This document shows, piece after piece, positions 1 through 12,214 of a DNA stretch of 64,000 bases; the first letter of the stretch is position 1, and every line of letters begins with the position of its first letter. The notes under the pieces are model-generated. The model saw only the letters and a list, made by a program, of their open reading frames with translations, was not told where the DNA came from and ran no database searches. The stretch lies in the NCBI RefSeq assembly GCF_000005505.3, contig NC_016133.3, positions 30,745,008-30,809,007 on the forward strand, given 5' to 3'. Made by a program: the position numbers and the translations under genes. This DNA is from Brachypodium distachyon. Taxonomy: Eukaryota; Streptophyta; Magnoliopsida; Poales; Poaceae.

Positions 1-96
1 CCCTGGCGTTCATCCTTTAGGGGGTGCCGCCGGAGTTGATGCGCACTCTGGCCGTCAAGTCGTCGGCCAAGCTGGCTTGGGAAACGCTGAGGACAA
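1..96 (+). mobile_element. Remnant of a copia-type gag-like (UBN2/DUF4219-like) coding sequence
   Basis: Read in frame 3, this edge fragment gives a stretch resembling the UBN2-type gag region of plant copia-like polyproteins, with the pattern GVPPELMRTLAVKSSAK followed by LAWETL. An in-frame TAG stop lies at about position 18-20, so it is not functional. The match is cut by the window edge on the left, and similarity ends near position 96, where AT-rich non-coding sequence begins. The family assignment is from memory of the motif only and is weak. Confidence 0.35.
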
Positions 97-1490
97 TTAT
101 TTTATTATGCACGAGATTTTATTAGTTACATTGTCAGGATTATTACTGTATCTATGCTAGCTATGATCTGTCCTAATAGTATAGGATACCCTTGTCATGA
201 CCTTACCACCAATTGCCATCGTAGTAGTAAAATGCTATGCTATGATAATATACGAGGGTGGTATTATTACAATGTGATACTATTGAATTACAATATGATT
301 TTCCTAGTGTATGGCAAAACAAGTAATTCAATGAATCGTCCTGGGTGCGCTGCTTTGAGTTTTCGGATGTCGTGACGTTAGGTCCATTTCTATGGGGCCC
401 GCTGAGTCGTCTCTCCGTGTGATTCGGGAGCGTCCATGGTCGTCTCCCCGTGCGATTCGGGGAGCGCCTGCGTCACAATGTGGGATGCCACTCGGGATAA
501 CCAGAGACGGGACTAGTTTCCTGTTTAGTAGCTTCCAGTACGACCACATGGTATTATGGGCTCTGCCAGGATGGATGTAAGAAATATGAACCTGTATCTG
601 AGGTGACATCGGTATGTAGTAGTGTAGGTTGGAACGCGTCCCTCAGGTGGTTTGGGGGAATATGTTCTGAAAATTCCTGTAATCGATGCCGTTGCTACTC
701 TACCGTGAGGACAGCAAGGGATTAACACGTCGATTTCTTGTGGGTAAAGTGTACCACCTCTCGAGAGTGTCAAACTAAGTACTTAGCCGTGTGCCCGGTT
801 ACGGACAATTATGAGCAACTGGATATTGGGGCTGTAAGAAAAGTCTCACTCATTCCAATTTCCTAATAAAACGAATGGATTGAACTGGGTAGGAGCATTG
901 ATGTTTCTACTCAATGTGCCTAGGTTAATAGGAGCATGGGTGTTTCTACCCCGTGTCCAATAGAATTCAAAACTATTTGTCTAAAAATGATAGGATTTGA
1001 ATAATGATGCTTTTATGCAAAATAGCCAAACCCCACTTAGCCAAACTATGCATGTACTTGATAGGTCCTTTATAACTCTAGTGAGCTTGTCAATACATTC
1101 AAATGTATTGACCACGTAGGGGCTGCAATTAACAACGCAGGTGGATCCGACGGTGAGTGAGGTTCGTCATTTTGTTGTGGGTCATGTGCTTACATTCCAA
1201 CATGCTCTCACCTTGGAGTAGTGTGGCCCTTATGTTCTACCCTTTTCCGCTACAGTTTTGAACATTGTTTTATGATGATGAAACAATATTTGTTTAATGC
1301 TGGCCCAAGAGGTCATGCGAGGTTGTAAGTACTATTTATTCTGGATGATGCGATGTAATAAAGTATTTTTGACCTTTGTTCCTGTATACTTCATCATGAA
1401 ACTGTGTGTGCTAGTGAGTCGATCCAGGGACTAGCATAGTAAGCACAGAGATCGAACCCTAGTCAACTTAGCAGTGACAGATCAGGTGGT
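97..1490. mobile_element. Non-coding LTR-like tract, probably a Ty3/gypsy LTR or solo LTR
   Basis: About 1.4 kb with no credible coding sequence. The text looks like long grass gypsy LTRs: two variants of a 'taggagcattgatgtttct' type phrase at about 891-945, and a GT-rich stretch ending near 1455 with a start-like phrase. I could not fix TG...CA ends or a TSD, and no second copy lies in the window. It separates the gag-like fragment at 1-96 from the Tat polyprotein that begins around 1500-1640. It could instead be an intergenic spacer. Confidence 0.4.
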
Positions 1491-1643
1491 GAGCTCCGTG
1501 CTCATTGTCGAGAGAGAAGAGAAAGTCCCGGGGGTGAGGCAGTGGGGCAGGGGGCTCCCGGAAATCCGGAAGAATCCCCGGCTACCACCGCAGCTTCGGG
1601 AGCCGAGGGGCAGCCCACCTAGGCTATCCCCCGCCAGCGGCTA

Positions 1644-3781
1644 GTGCAGCACCCCGTATACTTCGTCAGCACACGGTGTTGCGCAATGCCCGGGTATTGT
1701 ACCCGCATGTCCAGAAGCTCTTTCTTGGGATCCTGCTCGCTTCACGGAAGCTGCGCAACTACTTCCAAGCGCACAACATCACAGTGGTGTCCGGGTTCTG
1801 TCTGGAGCGGGCCCTCATCAACCGTGAAGCCACCGGGAGAGTGCCGAATGGAGGATGGAGCTAGCGGAGTTCGGGCTGCGTTTCGCGAATACCAAGAGCA
1901 TCAATAGTGCTGCTCTCGCCGACTTTGTCGTGGAATGGACCTCCACGAAAATAGAAGAAGAAGAAGAAGAGCCGGAAACAAGCCTTCCTGACAAGCTAGA
2001 TGAAGGATATTGGGTCATGTACTTCGACGGCGCCTTCAGCTTGCAGGGTGCCGGTGCCGGAGTAGTGATCGAGTCACCCACTGGAGATCAACTCAAGTTC
2101 GTGATTCAGGTCGACTTTGCCTACTCCACCAACAACACAGCAGAGTACAAGGGACTGCTAGCCGGGCTGCGCGCGGCGATCGCCCTCGACATCAAGCGCT
2201 TGGTTGTTCGTGGGGATTCTCAACTCTTGACCAATCAGGTGAACAAAGACTACGACTGCCCCCAGATGGCTGCGTACGTGGAAGAAGTGCGAAAGCTGGA
2301 GTCCAAGTTCAAGGGACTACGGTTTGAGCACGTGAAGCACAAGGACAACTTTGTTTGCGGATGAGCTGTCCAAGTGGGCAGCAGAACGCAACAAGGTACC
2401 TCCTGGGGTATTCGTGCAGAGGCAGTCAAAGCCTTTTGTCGATCCCAAGTCAGTTGCCGAGGAAGCCCCTCCGGCAACTCAAGGAGACCCTGCAGCTGCG
2501 GGGCACCATGCTACCGAACTGGTGGCATGCTTGAGCCGGGCACCGCCACCTTGGGCCACGAATATCCTTCGCTACCTCAAGGATGGAACCCTCCCGGGAG
2601 AAGACATTGCCACGGAGCAAGTAGCCCGGCTAGCAAGGACGTACGCTCTGGTGGATGGGGATCTCTACCGGAGGCATCCAAACGGAGTCATGGTCCTCTT
2701 CATGCCCCAAGACGAGGGGCGCGCGCTGCTGGAGGATATCCACCGACGCACGTGCTCGCACCATGTGGCCTCCAGGGCGCTAGCTGGGAAAGCATTTCGG
2801 CACGGCTTCTCCTGGCCAACAGCCTTAGTCGACGCCGAACAATTAGTCAAGACCTGTGAAGCATGCCAATTTCACGCAAAGAAGAGCAACCAGCTAGCTC
2901 AAGCCCTGCAAGTCATCCTGTCCTCGTGGCCGTTTGCGGTCTGGGGCTTGGACATCATCAGCAAGATGCTGAGAGCCGTCGGTGGCTACGAGTACCTTCT
3001 TGTGACCATCGACAGGTTCTCGAAATGGGTCGAGGTGGAGCCTGCGCGAGCTATCATGGCACAGGCGGCCATCAAGTTCTTCAAAGTCATTGTGTGCCGG
3101 TTTGGTGTGCCTAACAACATCATCACCGATAACAGCACGCAATTCACTAGTGCTGTGTTCCAAGCATACTGTGAAGACGTGGGCACTAAGATCCACTTTG
3201 CCTCTATCGCTCATCCAAGGAGCAATGTGCAGGTGGAGCGTGCCAACGCAGAAGTGCTGCGGGGCCTCAAGACGAGAACCTTTGACAAGCTCAAGGGCCA
3301 CGGGAAGAACTGGGTCGAAAAACTCCAGCCCGTGCTGTGGTCGATCAGGACCACGCCAAGTCGGGCGACGGGCCAAACTCCGTTTGCCCTCATCTACGGG
3401 GCAGAAGCTATGCTGCACCACGAGCTCAAGCATGGGTCACCTCGGGTTGCGTACGGCGACGACAGCCAACACGCGCATAGGATTGACGACCTTAGCTTCA
3501 TCGAGGAGATTCGATGCCTGGCTGCTGTGCGAGCTGTGGGCTACCAGAAGGGGCTCCGTCGTTATCACGACAGGAGAGTCCGTCCCCAGGTGCTTGAGGT
3601 TGGAGACCTCGTCCTGCACGGATACAAGAAACGAAGGCCGGGAACAAGTTGACTTCAAACTAGAAAGGCCCTTTCCGGGTAGTGCAGGTAACCAGACCGG
3701 GGGCTGTCCGGCTGGAAATCGAAGAAGGCTTGCCGGTGCCAATAGTTGGAATATTGAGCACCTTCGCAAGTTCTACCCGTG
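1644..3781 (+). pseudogene. Degenerate Tat pol: RT tail, RNase H and integrase
   Basis: Three frames must be joined to follow the protein. At 1644-1860 is the end of the reverse transcriptase/RNase H connection (QHPVYFVST, ASRKLRNYFQAHNI). At 1855-2364 is an archaeal-type RNase H with YFDGA, GAGVV, NNTAEYKGLLAGLRAAI and RGDSQLLTNQVN. At 2351-3652 is integrase: an HHCC zinc-binding part at about 2716-2880, then a catalytic core with Asp in WGLDII, Asp in IITDN and Glu in QVERAN. A last frameshift near 3645 leads to the usual end WNIEHLRKFYP and a stop at 3779-3781. Integrase would join element cDNA to target DNA, but at least three frameshifts make this copy non-functional. The usual TDNGTQF is TDNSTQF here. 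Confidence 0.85.
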
Positions 3782-5130
3782 AAACGGTGGCACCTTATCC
3801 ACGAGTGACGCTGCGGCTGCGTGCCTCTTTAAGCTAGTGTAGTCGAGCAAGGCCCAATTGTAATCCGCTAGCACAAAGATGAATAAAGATAAGTGTTATT
3901 TCAATGGATATTGTGTTTCCTGTTAATATTTGCTTCTGTCTCCTACTCTAGGTGAACAGAATTGTTTCTTCCTCCTTGGCTGTGAGCAGGGGGCTGTTGG
4001 AACCCTGAAAACCAAGCTCGTTGCTGGGACGCCCCGGAACGAGGCCTAGCAGTTGCCGGACCCGTCCGCAACTTGTTACGTGCCAGCGATGCACCATGGA
4101 AGTATGAAAGTGCTCACACCCAAGTCTGAGGTCGACTCTTCTGTGGCCGGGGGATGTGAGGCAGGAAGTTACCCAGTTTGTGATGTTTTTCGTGCATTTT
4201 GAGATGGGACGAAGGCACATTGTGATGCTCGTGGGGCGGTCACGGGTGTCGTTGTCTTGCGAGTAAGTTGTACATATATGGCAATTACTTTGAGGCTTGA
4301 TGCAGGAAACTGAGACAAGGCCAGTGCCTTCACGCGTTTGCTGCTGGTTCAGTGGGTGTGGCGGAGAGGGCAGCGCTTCGGCTATTTAAAGACCGGGGCA
4401 AGCGCGATACCAACAACGGGCAAGAAGGCAAGAGATGTCGTAGAGAGGCGATGGTGGTGCATCCCTCTGCGCTTGTCGCCGAGGGTGTTCCCACCATCAC
4501 GGCTTTGCCACATCACTTAGAAGAGAACACCATAGATGGAAACACCAGAGGCGAGAGGCGTAGCGAAGACGCGGTGGTGGTGCATCCCACGACGTGTGCC
4601 GCTGTAGGATGCATTGTCACCGCGTCCTTGCTGCGACTCTCAAATGGGTGCTTAACGTTGAGAGAACAAAAAGCTAAGTACTTCACTTCGAGTCCTTAGT
4701 TCTTTCTTTGACAGCATTGGTTAACCGGGGTGAGCTCAGTTCCCGTGTAGCCGGAGTGTAAGAAGTACACTTGTGGGGGGAGGACGCTCCCCACACGTGC
4801 CATGCGGGTCCGTCCCCAGGTGGAGTGACTGGCCTCTGTTGTCTGGCCCCAGGTCGGCACTGCAGGTCCGTCCCGGGTCCCTGGTCTGGCTAGGCATGCA
4901 GCTGGCAAGTCCCCGGGTACACAAGGTATAAGACGTGAAGGACAGAGCCCCTCCCCGGCGAGCCAATTATAGACAAAGAACAAGCAAGTTTTCATTGGAT
5001 AAAAACGAAGTTGTAACAAACGAGTTCGTGAGATGTACATATAAAATGATTGGGGCTAAGACAAAATAAGTTGTAAGGCGCCTCGCGCCACTTGCAGGAA
5101 AATAAATAAAAAAGGGAACAAGCGGTATAA
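3782..5130. other. Non-coding spacer of the Tat element between pol and the antisense ORF
   Basis: This 1.35-kb stretch lies between the end of integrase and the stop of the antisense ORF. It has scattered short ORFs and no domain I recognise. Two related segments (about 4430-4505 and 4550-4625) both contain 'gtggtggtgcatccc', suggesting an old internal duplication. Such spacers are normal in Tat elements. Confidence 0.5.
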
Positions 5131-8100
5131 CTATGCAGGAGGTGCTCCCGGAGTAGCAGTCTCGGCGGCAGGCGCCTCCTCGACGTCGAGACCCCCTTCG
5201 GCGGCTTCTTCGTCAGCAGCTTCAGCTTCATCAGCCTTGTTCTGCATCCGCGCCACCATCTCGTCCACGACGCCTTCTACTACTTCCCGGTGGGTCTTGG
5301 CCTCTTCTTCGTCTGACCAGGCGTCGAAGACCGACTCGAACGGAAAGTCGGGGTGGGCAGAGTGGACCCGGGTGAGGATTTGCCCGGCGACTTGCTCGGC
5401 TGCGAAATCCGACTTGCCGATCCTCGAAAGCCATGACGTAGTTCTCCTGGCCGTGTAGCCGGCCAACGTAGTCCGCGAAGAAGGAGGTGAAGCTGCCGAT
5501 GTTCGCCCCGTCGAAGTCACGGGGATGTCGAACCCCTGCAACGCCTCCACCGCCGAGTCTGCCAGCTTCTTCAGCCTGGCTGCTTCCTCCATCCTGCAGG
5601 CCCGCAGCTCGGTGCATGCACCACGAGCCTCCTGGGCATGTAGCTTGTGCTCGCCGCATTCCGACTTCAGCCTACTGATCTCGAACGCCTTCTTGGTGTT
5701 GTCCTCGTCAATAAGCCAAAGCTCTTGCGCGCCATGTCGAGCTCGCCCTGAAGGGATGAGCCCGCCTCCTGGGCAGCCTTGAGCTGCCCCGCAAGCTCGC
5801 GCTCCCGGGAGCGAGACTGCTCCTGTAGCTCCTTCTCTCGGCGCGCCGAGGCTTCGGCTGCCGTTGTAGCCGCCATCTCCAGCTCTCCAACTTCGCGCCG
5901 GAGGCGCTGGATCTCCAGGGAGTAGTTGGATAGCAAGTCCGACTTCTCTCGGAGACGCTCCTGAACGAATCCAGGGCCGCCTGGTGCTCTTCCTCACCCT
6001 TGCCGTCTGTAGCCTTCAGCAGTTCGAGCTCCCGCTGGTGCTCTTGCTACAGGTCCCACAGTTGCCGGAGAACCACGGCCTCCGAGACTCCTTGCACGGT
6101 GGGCGCCGCCCTTGCTTGCTGCACCTGCTGGAGCTCCTCCCGGAGCCGTTGCAGCTCGGTGCGCTGCTCCTCCACCTCTCGGCGTGCGGTGCCCAGCTGC
6201 GCCATCACGCGAGCATGATGCTGCTGCATGTCGCTGAAGAAGGCGACGAATGTCCGCTGCTGCTGCTGGATGTTGTCTATCACCTGGTGCCCTTGCAGGA
6301 ACACGCTGGGGTCGAAGGTATTACCTTCGACCCCACGATCGCCCTGCGAGCTCCCCTGCTCCTAGGCTTAAGGCGGCTCTAGCGGAGGAGGAGGACCCCG
6401 CCATGACCGTCTGCGACCCCGAGGCTACATCAGGGCTCGGCGACGCGCCTCCGACTTGTCCGAGCCCCACAGCTCCCTGTCTGCCCGAGGGGGCAGGCCG
6501 GGGGCTCGGGGGCTTCTCCAAGGCGCCGTTGCTTGCCTCGGCAGGCAGAGGCTGTCCCACGTTACCCACCGCAGGCAGCGCAGTCCACGCGGCGTCACCT
6601 GCGGTGACCGTTGCGTCCCTGGCAAGCTCCGGGGCGGTTTGTTGAAGGGCTCCGGCGGAGGAAACCTCCTCCGGGGCGTCGGCGGCGGCCTCGCCGGTGA
6701 GGTCGATCACCCTCACCTCGGTGGGCGCGGGTGCAGTTGGATCATCCCTGGCGACTGCACATGAACACCTGCGTCAGCCCAGGAAATGATGCAGATTGAC
6801 GTAAGAAGCATTACAAAGAACGAAGTAATACCTTGCTGTGTTCCGTCACTGGCCTAGTGTGCGGCTCCGTCAGCCGCATTCCTGCTAGTTGCCGGGATGC
6901 TCCCGCCGGCTACCGTGGATCCTGCGGGGAACTCAGTGTTAGAAAGCAGTAGTGAAATTCAGTTAGAATAAGTGGTGCTCGGTCCCGGGGATACCTGCTA
7001 CCGGGCCGGTGCCCTGCATGTTTGGGTCGGGGACTCGTGCGTCCCCAGCGGCAGCTGCCGCCGATGTATCAACCGCGTCAGCAGCGTCCTTGTTATCACC
7101 GCCTGTTGTCGGGTGGCGTTTCTTGGCCGGGGCTGCTGGCGAAGTGCTGGACTACCCCCTCTTCCTTGAAGATCTGGGAAAAATGCAGAAGCAAATTAGC
7201 AGAGTATGCAAAATTCGCGGAAACTGAAATAGTTAAAGTGACATTGAATTTACCTCGGCGGGTTGAGCTTGAGCATCCTGTCTGCCAAGATGCTCCTCGC
7301 CGGGGTCCACTTCGTGCGGGGGGAACCGGCGGAGCCGCCGGAGTAGTAGGGACGGCTGCCGTAGCCGCCCCGCTCCTGGCGGAGACCCCGGTCCCTGCGT
7401 CCAGCCGAGGTGCCTGGGGCTGCGGGTTGGCTTCCCCGCCTGCTTGCCCGCTCCGCAGCGGACCGCCTCACCAGGGGGATGTCGTCTTCATCGTCGTCCT
7501 CCTCCGGCGCACCCCCGTCGGCTTCCGAGGGAGCGTCGTCGTTGTCGGAGTCTCCTCCGAAGCCCACCGAGGAATCATCGGAGTCCGAGTCCTCCGGCCT
7601 GGCGGAACCCCGGTCCTAGTCACCCTCCCCCGACTTGGCAGCTGGCTCCTTGCCGGCGCGAGACGTGGGTTACTGGGGGGAGAGCTGTGACGAGGGGTCC
7701 TCCATGATCCCTCACTCATCGCAGAGTGGGAGATCCCGGGCTCCCGGGTTCGGGATCCCCGCGTGGAGCGCATGCGCTCCAAGTGGCAGCAGCTGGAAGG
7801 TCTTGTCCTCGCCGGTGATGCCCCTCACCCAGAATTGAATCTCGTCTGGCGTGAGTTCTTTACGCTGCAGCTAGGTTCGGTCGTTCGACCCGGTGTACAT
7901 CCATACCGGATGTGAGCGCCACTACAGGGGAGCCACGCGCCTCCCGATGAAGTGGCGTGCCACGTTCGTGTCTGTGAGCCCGACATCACGGAGCGCCTTG
8001 ATCTTGGCGCAGATCGGGGCCAGCTCCTTGTCCTTCGGGTCGTCGGAGCCCTTTGGGGGCCTGAGGGGCTCCTCGTGGAAGTCCTGGAGCTCGTCGGAGC

Positions 8101-8672
8101 GCATCCAGCACTAGTCGCGGCGCCACTCATTCTCGATCTTCTTCTTCCCCAGCTAGATGAACTCCGACTTGAGCTTGTCGCGAAACTGAAATACCATTCC
8201 TGAGGACAGGGGAGCTTTCGCCTCCGTCCTCGGGTAGTAGTAGTGACGAAACAATGCCACCGACGGCATCACCCCCATGAACGCTTCACAGAGGTGTTGG
8301 AATACAACAAAAGTGAAGAAGGATGTGGGGTGAACCTGAGCCATGATGAGCCCGTACGACTCCATGATGGCAGAAAGGAAGAAGGAGTGAGGCGGCACGA
8401 ACCCGGCTAGGATGAACCTCGCGAATACCTTGGCTCCGTGCTGACGGGAAGAACCCGCGTCAGCCCATGCTAGTTGTGCTTGGTGGCGAGCGCCAAGACC
8501 AACTTCTCCACCCCCTCGCCGTTGTACCCGGGGGGGGGGGGGGGGAGGCGAACTTGGCTCGCATCTCCTTATCCTTCCGCGCTCGTTCCGACAGCTCCTT
8601 CTTGGAGGCCTTCTCGCGCTTCTCTCCCTTGCTGGTGCTCCCCTTGGGTCGGCTCTGGCCCCTAGAAGACAT
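5131..8672 (-). pseudogene. Antisense additional ORF of the Tat element (Transposase_28 / 'putative gypsy type transposon' family), broken
   Basis: Read on the minus strand from an ATG at 8672-8670, the protein starts with a basic, Lys/Arg/Ser-rich segment (MSSRGQSRPKG). It continues into the domain usually labelled 'putative gypsy type transposon' (PF04195) at about 8400-8153, with PPHSFFLSAIMESYGLIMAQVHP and FRHYYYPRTEA-like text. Downstream are acidic and proline-rich linkers (about 7800-6320), long coiled-coil stretches rich in Glu/Arg/Gln (about 6304-6047 and 5936-5667), and an acidic C-terminus ending at 5131. A run of 16 G at 8530-8545 shifts the frame, and stops occur near 8153, 8110 and 7920, so it is not translatable as one protein. 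Function is unknown; such ORFs are a known accessory of Tat elements. Confidence 0.7.
8530..8545 (+). repeat. Poly(G) run inside the antisense ORF
   Basis: Sixteen consecutive G residues fall in the N-terminal coding part of the antisense Tat ORF and coincide with a frame change. It may be replication slippage or a sequencing/assembly length error. Confidence 0.8.
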
Positions 8673-9083
8673 TGGTGGGAGTGGGGAGTGTGCTTGGCTA
8701 GAGTTGGGGCGTGGAGAGCTTGGGAGGCAATGGCAGAAGCAAGGAACAGTGGGGGGTGCCCGCCGCCAGCCTTGGGTATTTATCGGGGGCTGGCGGGCTG
8801 CAACGGACACCCCCACGATCAGCAATAAAGTGCCCTAAAGTATCGGGAATCAAGATGGGGGTGCACGACGTGGCCTTAACTCCCTGGTAATTATGGGGGA
8901 TGAGGCACGGGATCATGCGCCCGACCGTTTCGCTCGGAAGAGTGGAACTAAAGATGCGGCCCACGAGGACGGGGATCGGGACACTCTCCTGGGACCCACG
9001 CGTCGGATAGGGCGTGGCCCGGCAACCAACCGAGGACAGCACTACTCGAGGACTCAAGGTTGCCGGCCCACACTTGGGGCTAC

Positions 9084-9959
9084 TGTTGTACCAGTGGCCC
9101 ATGGGGTCCCACTGATACGGGACGCGTGGGTCGCAACTGACGAAACCTCGCCAGGTTGGCCTCCCGGGACGGATAAGCGCTGGAAGCTCACCCCCAAAGA
9201 GGCAATCATTGACGAAGTCAAAGTCGGCAATCATTGGCGAAGTCAAAGTCGAGAACCAGAACAGGAGAAACACCTGCTTCGGCGGGTACCCGGGAACCCT
9301 GGTCCCGGGAAGTGGAAAGCATACCGCCCCGGCAACGGACTGGGCACCCTCACCGGGAAGGGGCTCCCAGCAACTTACGTCCGGGCCCGCAAATGGGGCC
9401 TGCGGAGCAGTGAAGACATGACGAGACATCGGACGCAGTGCATTTAATGCACCGACATGGGTCACATCAGCAGGGCTAGTCTTCCTCAGCAAGGCTAGAG
9501 CGGCTACCCTACAATTCATTTTATTTACCGTGTACAGTGGCCTGGGCGCTGCATGACGCTGAGCGTGAATCAACAGTAATGTAAAGCTTGTGGTGAGGAC
9601 ACGCGGATGGGAACGTGTCAAGCGGCATGCATGGGCACCTGCCCCTTGTCTATAAAAGGAGGACCAATGCCTCCGGTCAAAGGGTTCCAACTTTAGTTAT
9701 TAGAACATAGCGTAGCATTCACCTAAGTAGCCAACCCGGGAACCCCCCGGGCGATCTGTAAGCACTCTAATTCGTGAATACAACTAAAAGCAGGACATAG
9801 AGTGTTACACCTCCGGGTGGCCTGAACCTGGGTAAACCTAGCTGTCGACACTTAGTGTCTTTAGTCACGCCGATGATCGCCGGAGCAATCTCCTCGCCCT
9901 CCACCGAACCAAAAAGGGGGTGTCCAACATCCCCGGTGCGGGACTCCCGTAATCCGACA
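9084..9959 (+). repeat. 3' LTR of the Tat-lineage element
   Basis: Starts TGTTGTACC after a short G-rich tract (CTTGGGGCTAC) and ends in CCGACA, giving TG...CA termini over 876 bp. It contains a TATA box (9651) and a typical grass gypsy R/U5 with an 'aattcgtgaatacaact' phrase near 9769. A 25-bp direct repeat (9202-9251, two copies of a 'gaagtcaaagtcg' phrase) lies in U3. The 3' boundary is supported by the reverse-transcriptase reading frame of another element resuming at 9960. The partner 5' LTR is not in the window. Confidence 0.75.
9651..9657 (+). promoter_or_regulatory. LTR TATA box
   Basis: TATAAAAGG follows a GC-rich U3 and precedes the R/U5 text of the Tat LTR at a distance suited to initiation about 30 bp downstream. 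It is the likely core promoter of the retrotransposon. Confidence 0.6.
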
Positions 9960-12022
9960 TCTAGTAAGTCTTCAATTACAAGAATTGGATACGTTGTTCT
10001 TGATGGTCTGATCATTTTTCTGTAGTCCACACACATTCTCCATGTGTCATCCTTCTTTTTCACCAAAATTGCAGGAGAAGAGAATGGGCCGGGGCTAGGT
10101 CTAATGACAGTATTTTTCAACAACTGATCTACTATTGTTTCCATAGCATTTTTCTGATGGTGTGGCAGTCTATAAGATCTCTGATTTACTGCTTTATGTC
10201 CTTCTATATAGGAATTGTGTGATCAATATCTCTTTGTGGAGGCAGTTGAGTAGGTTCCTAGAATATGTCCTTAAATTCCTCAATGATAGGCTGCAGAGTA
10301 GGTGTACTGACAGGAAGTGTGTCAGTTAATGCCTCAATTTCATGGGCATGCATAGATGATTGCTCCACTAGCTCCCTGTTTCAACAGTTTCTGCAATTTC
10401 TGTATTGTTAACAAGCAGTACTTTGCTGGAATAATTTCTTCAGAAAAATGAACTATGTCACCTGAAGCTAAGGTAATAGCTAGGTGTCTTGTGACAAAGT
10501 CCATGAATATGGGCTTGTATTTATGCAGCCAATCTGCACCAAATATGATGTCATAACCAGTTAATGTCAGAATTCTGAAATCCACTATCAAGTCAACACC
10601 TTGGATATTATAAAGACAATTCAGACACTTGGCATTGCTCCGGAGTATATTTCCATTGGCCACTCTCACCTTAACAGGTTTACAATTTGTCAGTTGACAA
10701 TTTGCTTTAATTGCAGTGTCAACATCCAGAAAGGTACCACAACTGCCACTATCTCAACTAGCGCAATTACCATCATGTTGCCTAACTGAAACTTCAGTGT
10801 AAAGGTATGGCTTGTTGTGTTCATGCCGGTAGCTGCATGCACAGAGAGTTGCAAGACTTGTTCTGGTTCAGGATTGTCTGGTTGTTGTTCAAGATTTTCA
10901 TCAGTATAAATGATCTCAGGTTCCCCATTTTCATCTTCACCAATTACTAAAGCAGGGATCTGTTTCTGAAACTTGCAAATTTGCTTATGGCCAGGGTGAT
11001 AAGATGGCATTTTTAGCAAATGCCTTTCTGCTTGGCATTTTGAAACTGTTGATTAGTAGTCAAAGGTTGAGCTACTGCAGCTTCAGTTGTCTGTTGAAGA
11101 GGTTGGGCTCCCTGCTGTTGATAATTCCTTCTGTACTGCTGACCATGATGTCCATAAGGAATTCTTTTTATAGGATTTGACTGCTCAATCCTTCTTGCCA
11201 TCCACATGGCCTCATGTATGTCTCTTGGTTTGTGGCATTGAAGATGATGTTGTGTATATATATTTAGTCAGACCAGCTACAAAGCTTTTGACATAATAAT
11301 CATCAGGTATAGCTGGGTTGTCCCATCTCATCAGCCCAACAGCTGATTCAAACTGGTCAATATAAGAGGTAACAGTAGTGGTTTGATTGAGGGAATGGAA
11401 AGTTCTGACATTGTCAATTGTGGAAGTTTCTGCAAATCTGTCCTCAATAACTCTGCAAAACCTCTGCCAGGGAAGTCTATGAGCTCTAAATCCTGTACCT
11501 CTCCACCAATGGGCTGTTCTTCCTTTCAAATGTGTGATGGCAAACTCAGTTCCCTGGTATATAGGTAAGTTGGCAGCATCAAAGTACCGCTCTAAAACTT
11601 GTATCCAATGATTAGGATCATCCCCTTCAAACTCAAGAAATTCAACTTAGGGGCTTTCAACACAGTTTGTAATCTGGTTTGATCATGTGGAATATGCCAG
11701 TTCTTGTTGTTTCTACCATTGTGAGGATATGGAATCCTAGGTTCATCTTCATCATCTACTGTGGTGGTGGTGTTTCTGGAGGCAGTTCCAATCGATTCAG
11801 ACGAGCAGTGATCAAGTCCAAATTCTCCTGTTGGTGCTTGAAAATATTAGTGATGGAATGATTGAAATTTTGCTGTACCTGCAGCTTGGCTTCCTGCTTC
11901 TGTTCATGCTCTGCTTGCTGTTTCTTGAGGTCATCTATGGAAGTAGTAAGTTTCTCCAGAGCTTCAGCAATCGCCTCCATCGGAGATGTGGTCTTCGTCA
12001 TGGGAAGGGAGGGTGGGTTCAA
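9960..12022 (-). pseudogene. Degenerate gag-protease-RT of the minus-strand gypsy element
   Basis: Gag begins at about 12022 with a coiled-coil-like segment (AIAEALEKLTTSIDDLKKQ). It continues in the Retrotrans_gag core at 11529-11212 (AHWWRG, LPWQRFCRVIEDRF, QTTTVTSYIDQFE). A decayed CCHC knuckle is near 11010 (YHPGHK). The protease region follows at 11019-10340, where the usual active-site context is lost to frameshift and the downstream LTGYDIIFGADWLHKY block is kept. Reverse transcriptase begins with PGPFSSPAILVKKKD, WRMCVDYR and YPILVIEDLLD, ending at 9960. At least four frame breaks are needed, so no functional polyprotein is possible. Confidence 0.8.
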
Positions 12023-12200
12023 AATATAGGGGATTTTACATGAAAAGCAGTGTGCTAATCTAACCTTCTCCGTTGCACTCCAACACCAAAGCCCCTAAAT
12101 CTTTCCTGGATAGATTTGGCTCCGGAGTTTTACAGAACAACATGTGCTCAAACCCTTGCCCAAATCTACCACAAGAACAGATCTAAGGCCGAGAATCGTT

Positions 12201-12213
12201 GGCTCTGATACCA
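12201..12213 (-). promoter_or_regulatory. Primer-binding site (initiator-Met tRNA)
   Basis: On the minus strand this reads TGGTATCAGAGCC, the standard complement of the 3' end of plant initiator methionine tRNA, one base inside the 5' LTR. It sets the orientation and the LTR boundary of the minus-strand gypsy element. Confidence 0.9.
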
Positions 12214-12214
12214 C

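Larger units (their letters stand above)
1500..9959 (+). mobile_element. 3' part of a Tat-lineage Ty3/gypsy LTR retrotransposon
   Basis: The order of parts is typical of the Tat clade: RNase H and integrase on the plus strand (1644-3781), a long antisense additional ORF (5131-8672), then the 3' LTR (9084-9959). Tat elements are known to carry an archaeal-type RNase H and an extra ORF downstream of integrase. The 5' LTR, gag, protease and most of reverse transcriptase are missing or lie left of the window. The element ends exactly inside the reverse transcriptase codons of a minus-strand gypsy element (junction 9959/9960), so it is a nested insertion. All its ORFs are frameshifted, so this copy is dead. 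Confidence 0.8.

Noticed and set aside
2894..3433. 179-codon antisense ORF opposite integrase
   Set aside because: Shadow of the integrase reading frame; no recognisable motif.
8698..9690. 330-codon minus-strand ORF across the Tat 3' LTR
   Set aside because: Lies mostly in the LTR and its adjoining U3; no domain, no conserved start; probably fortuitous.
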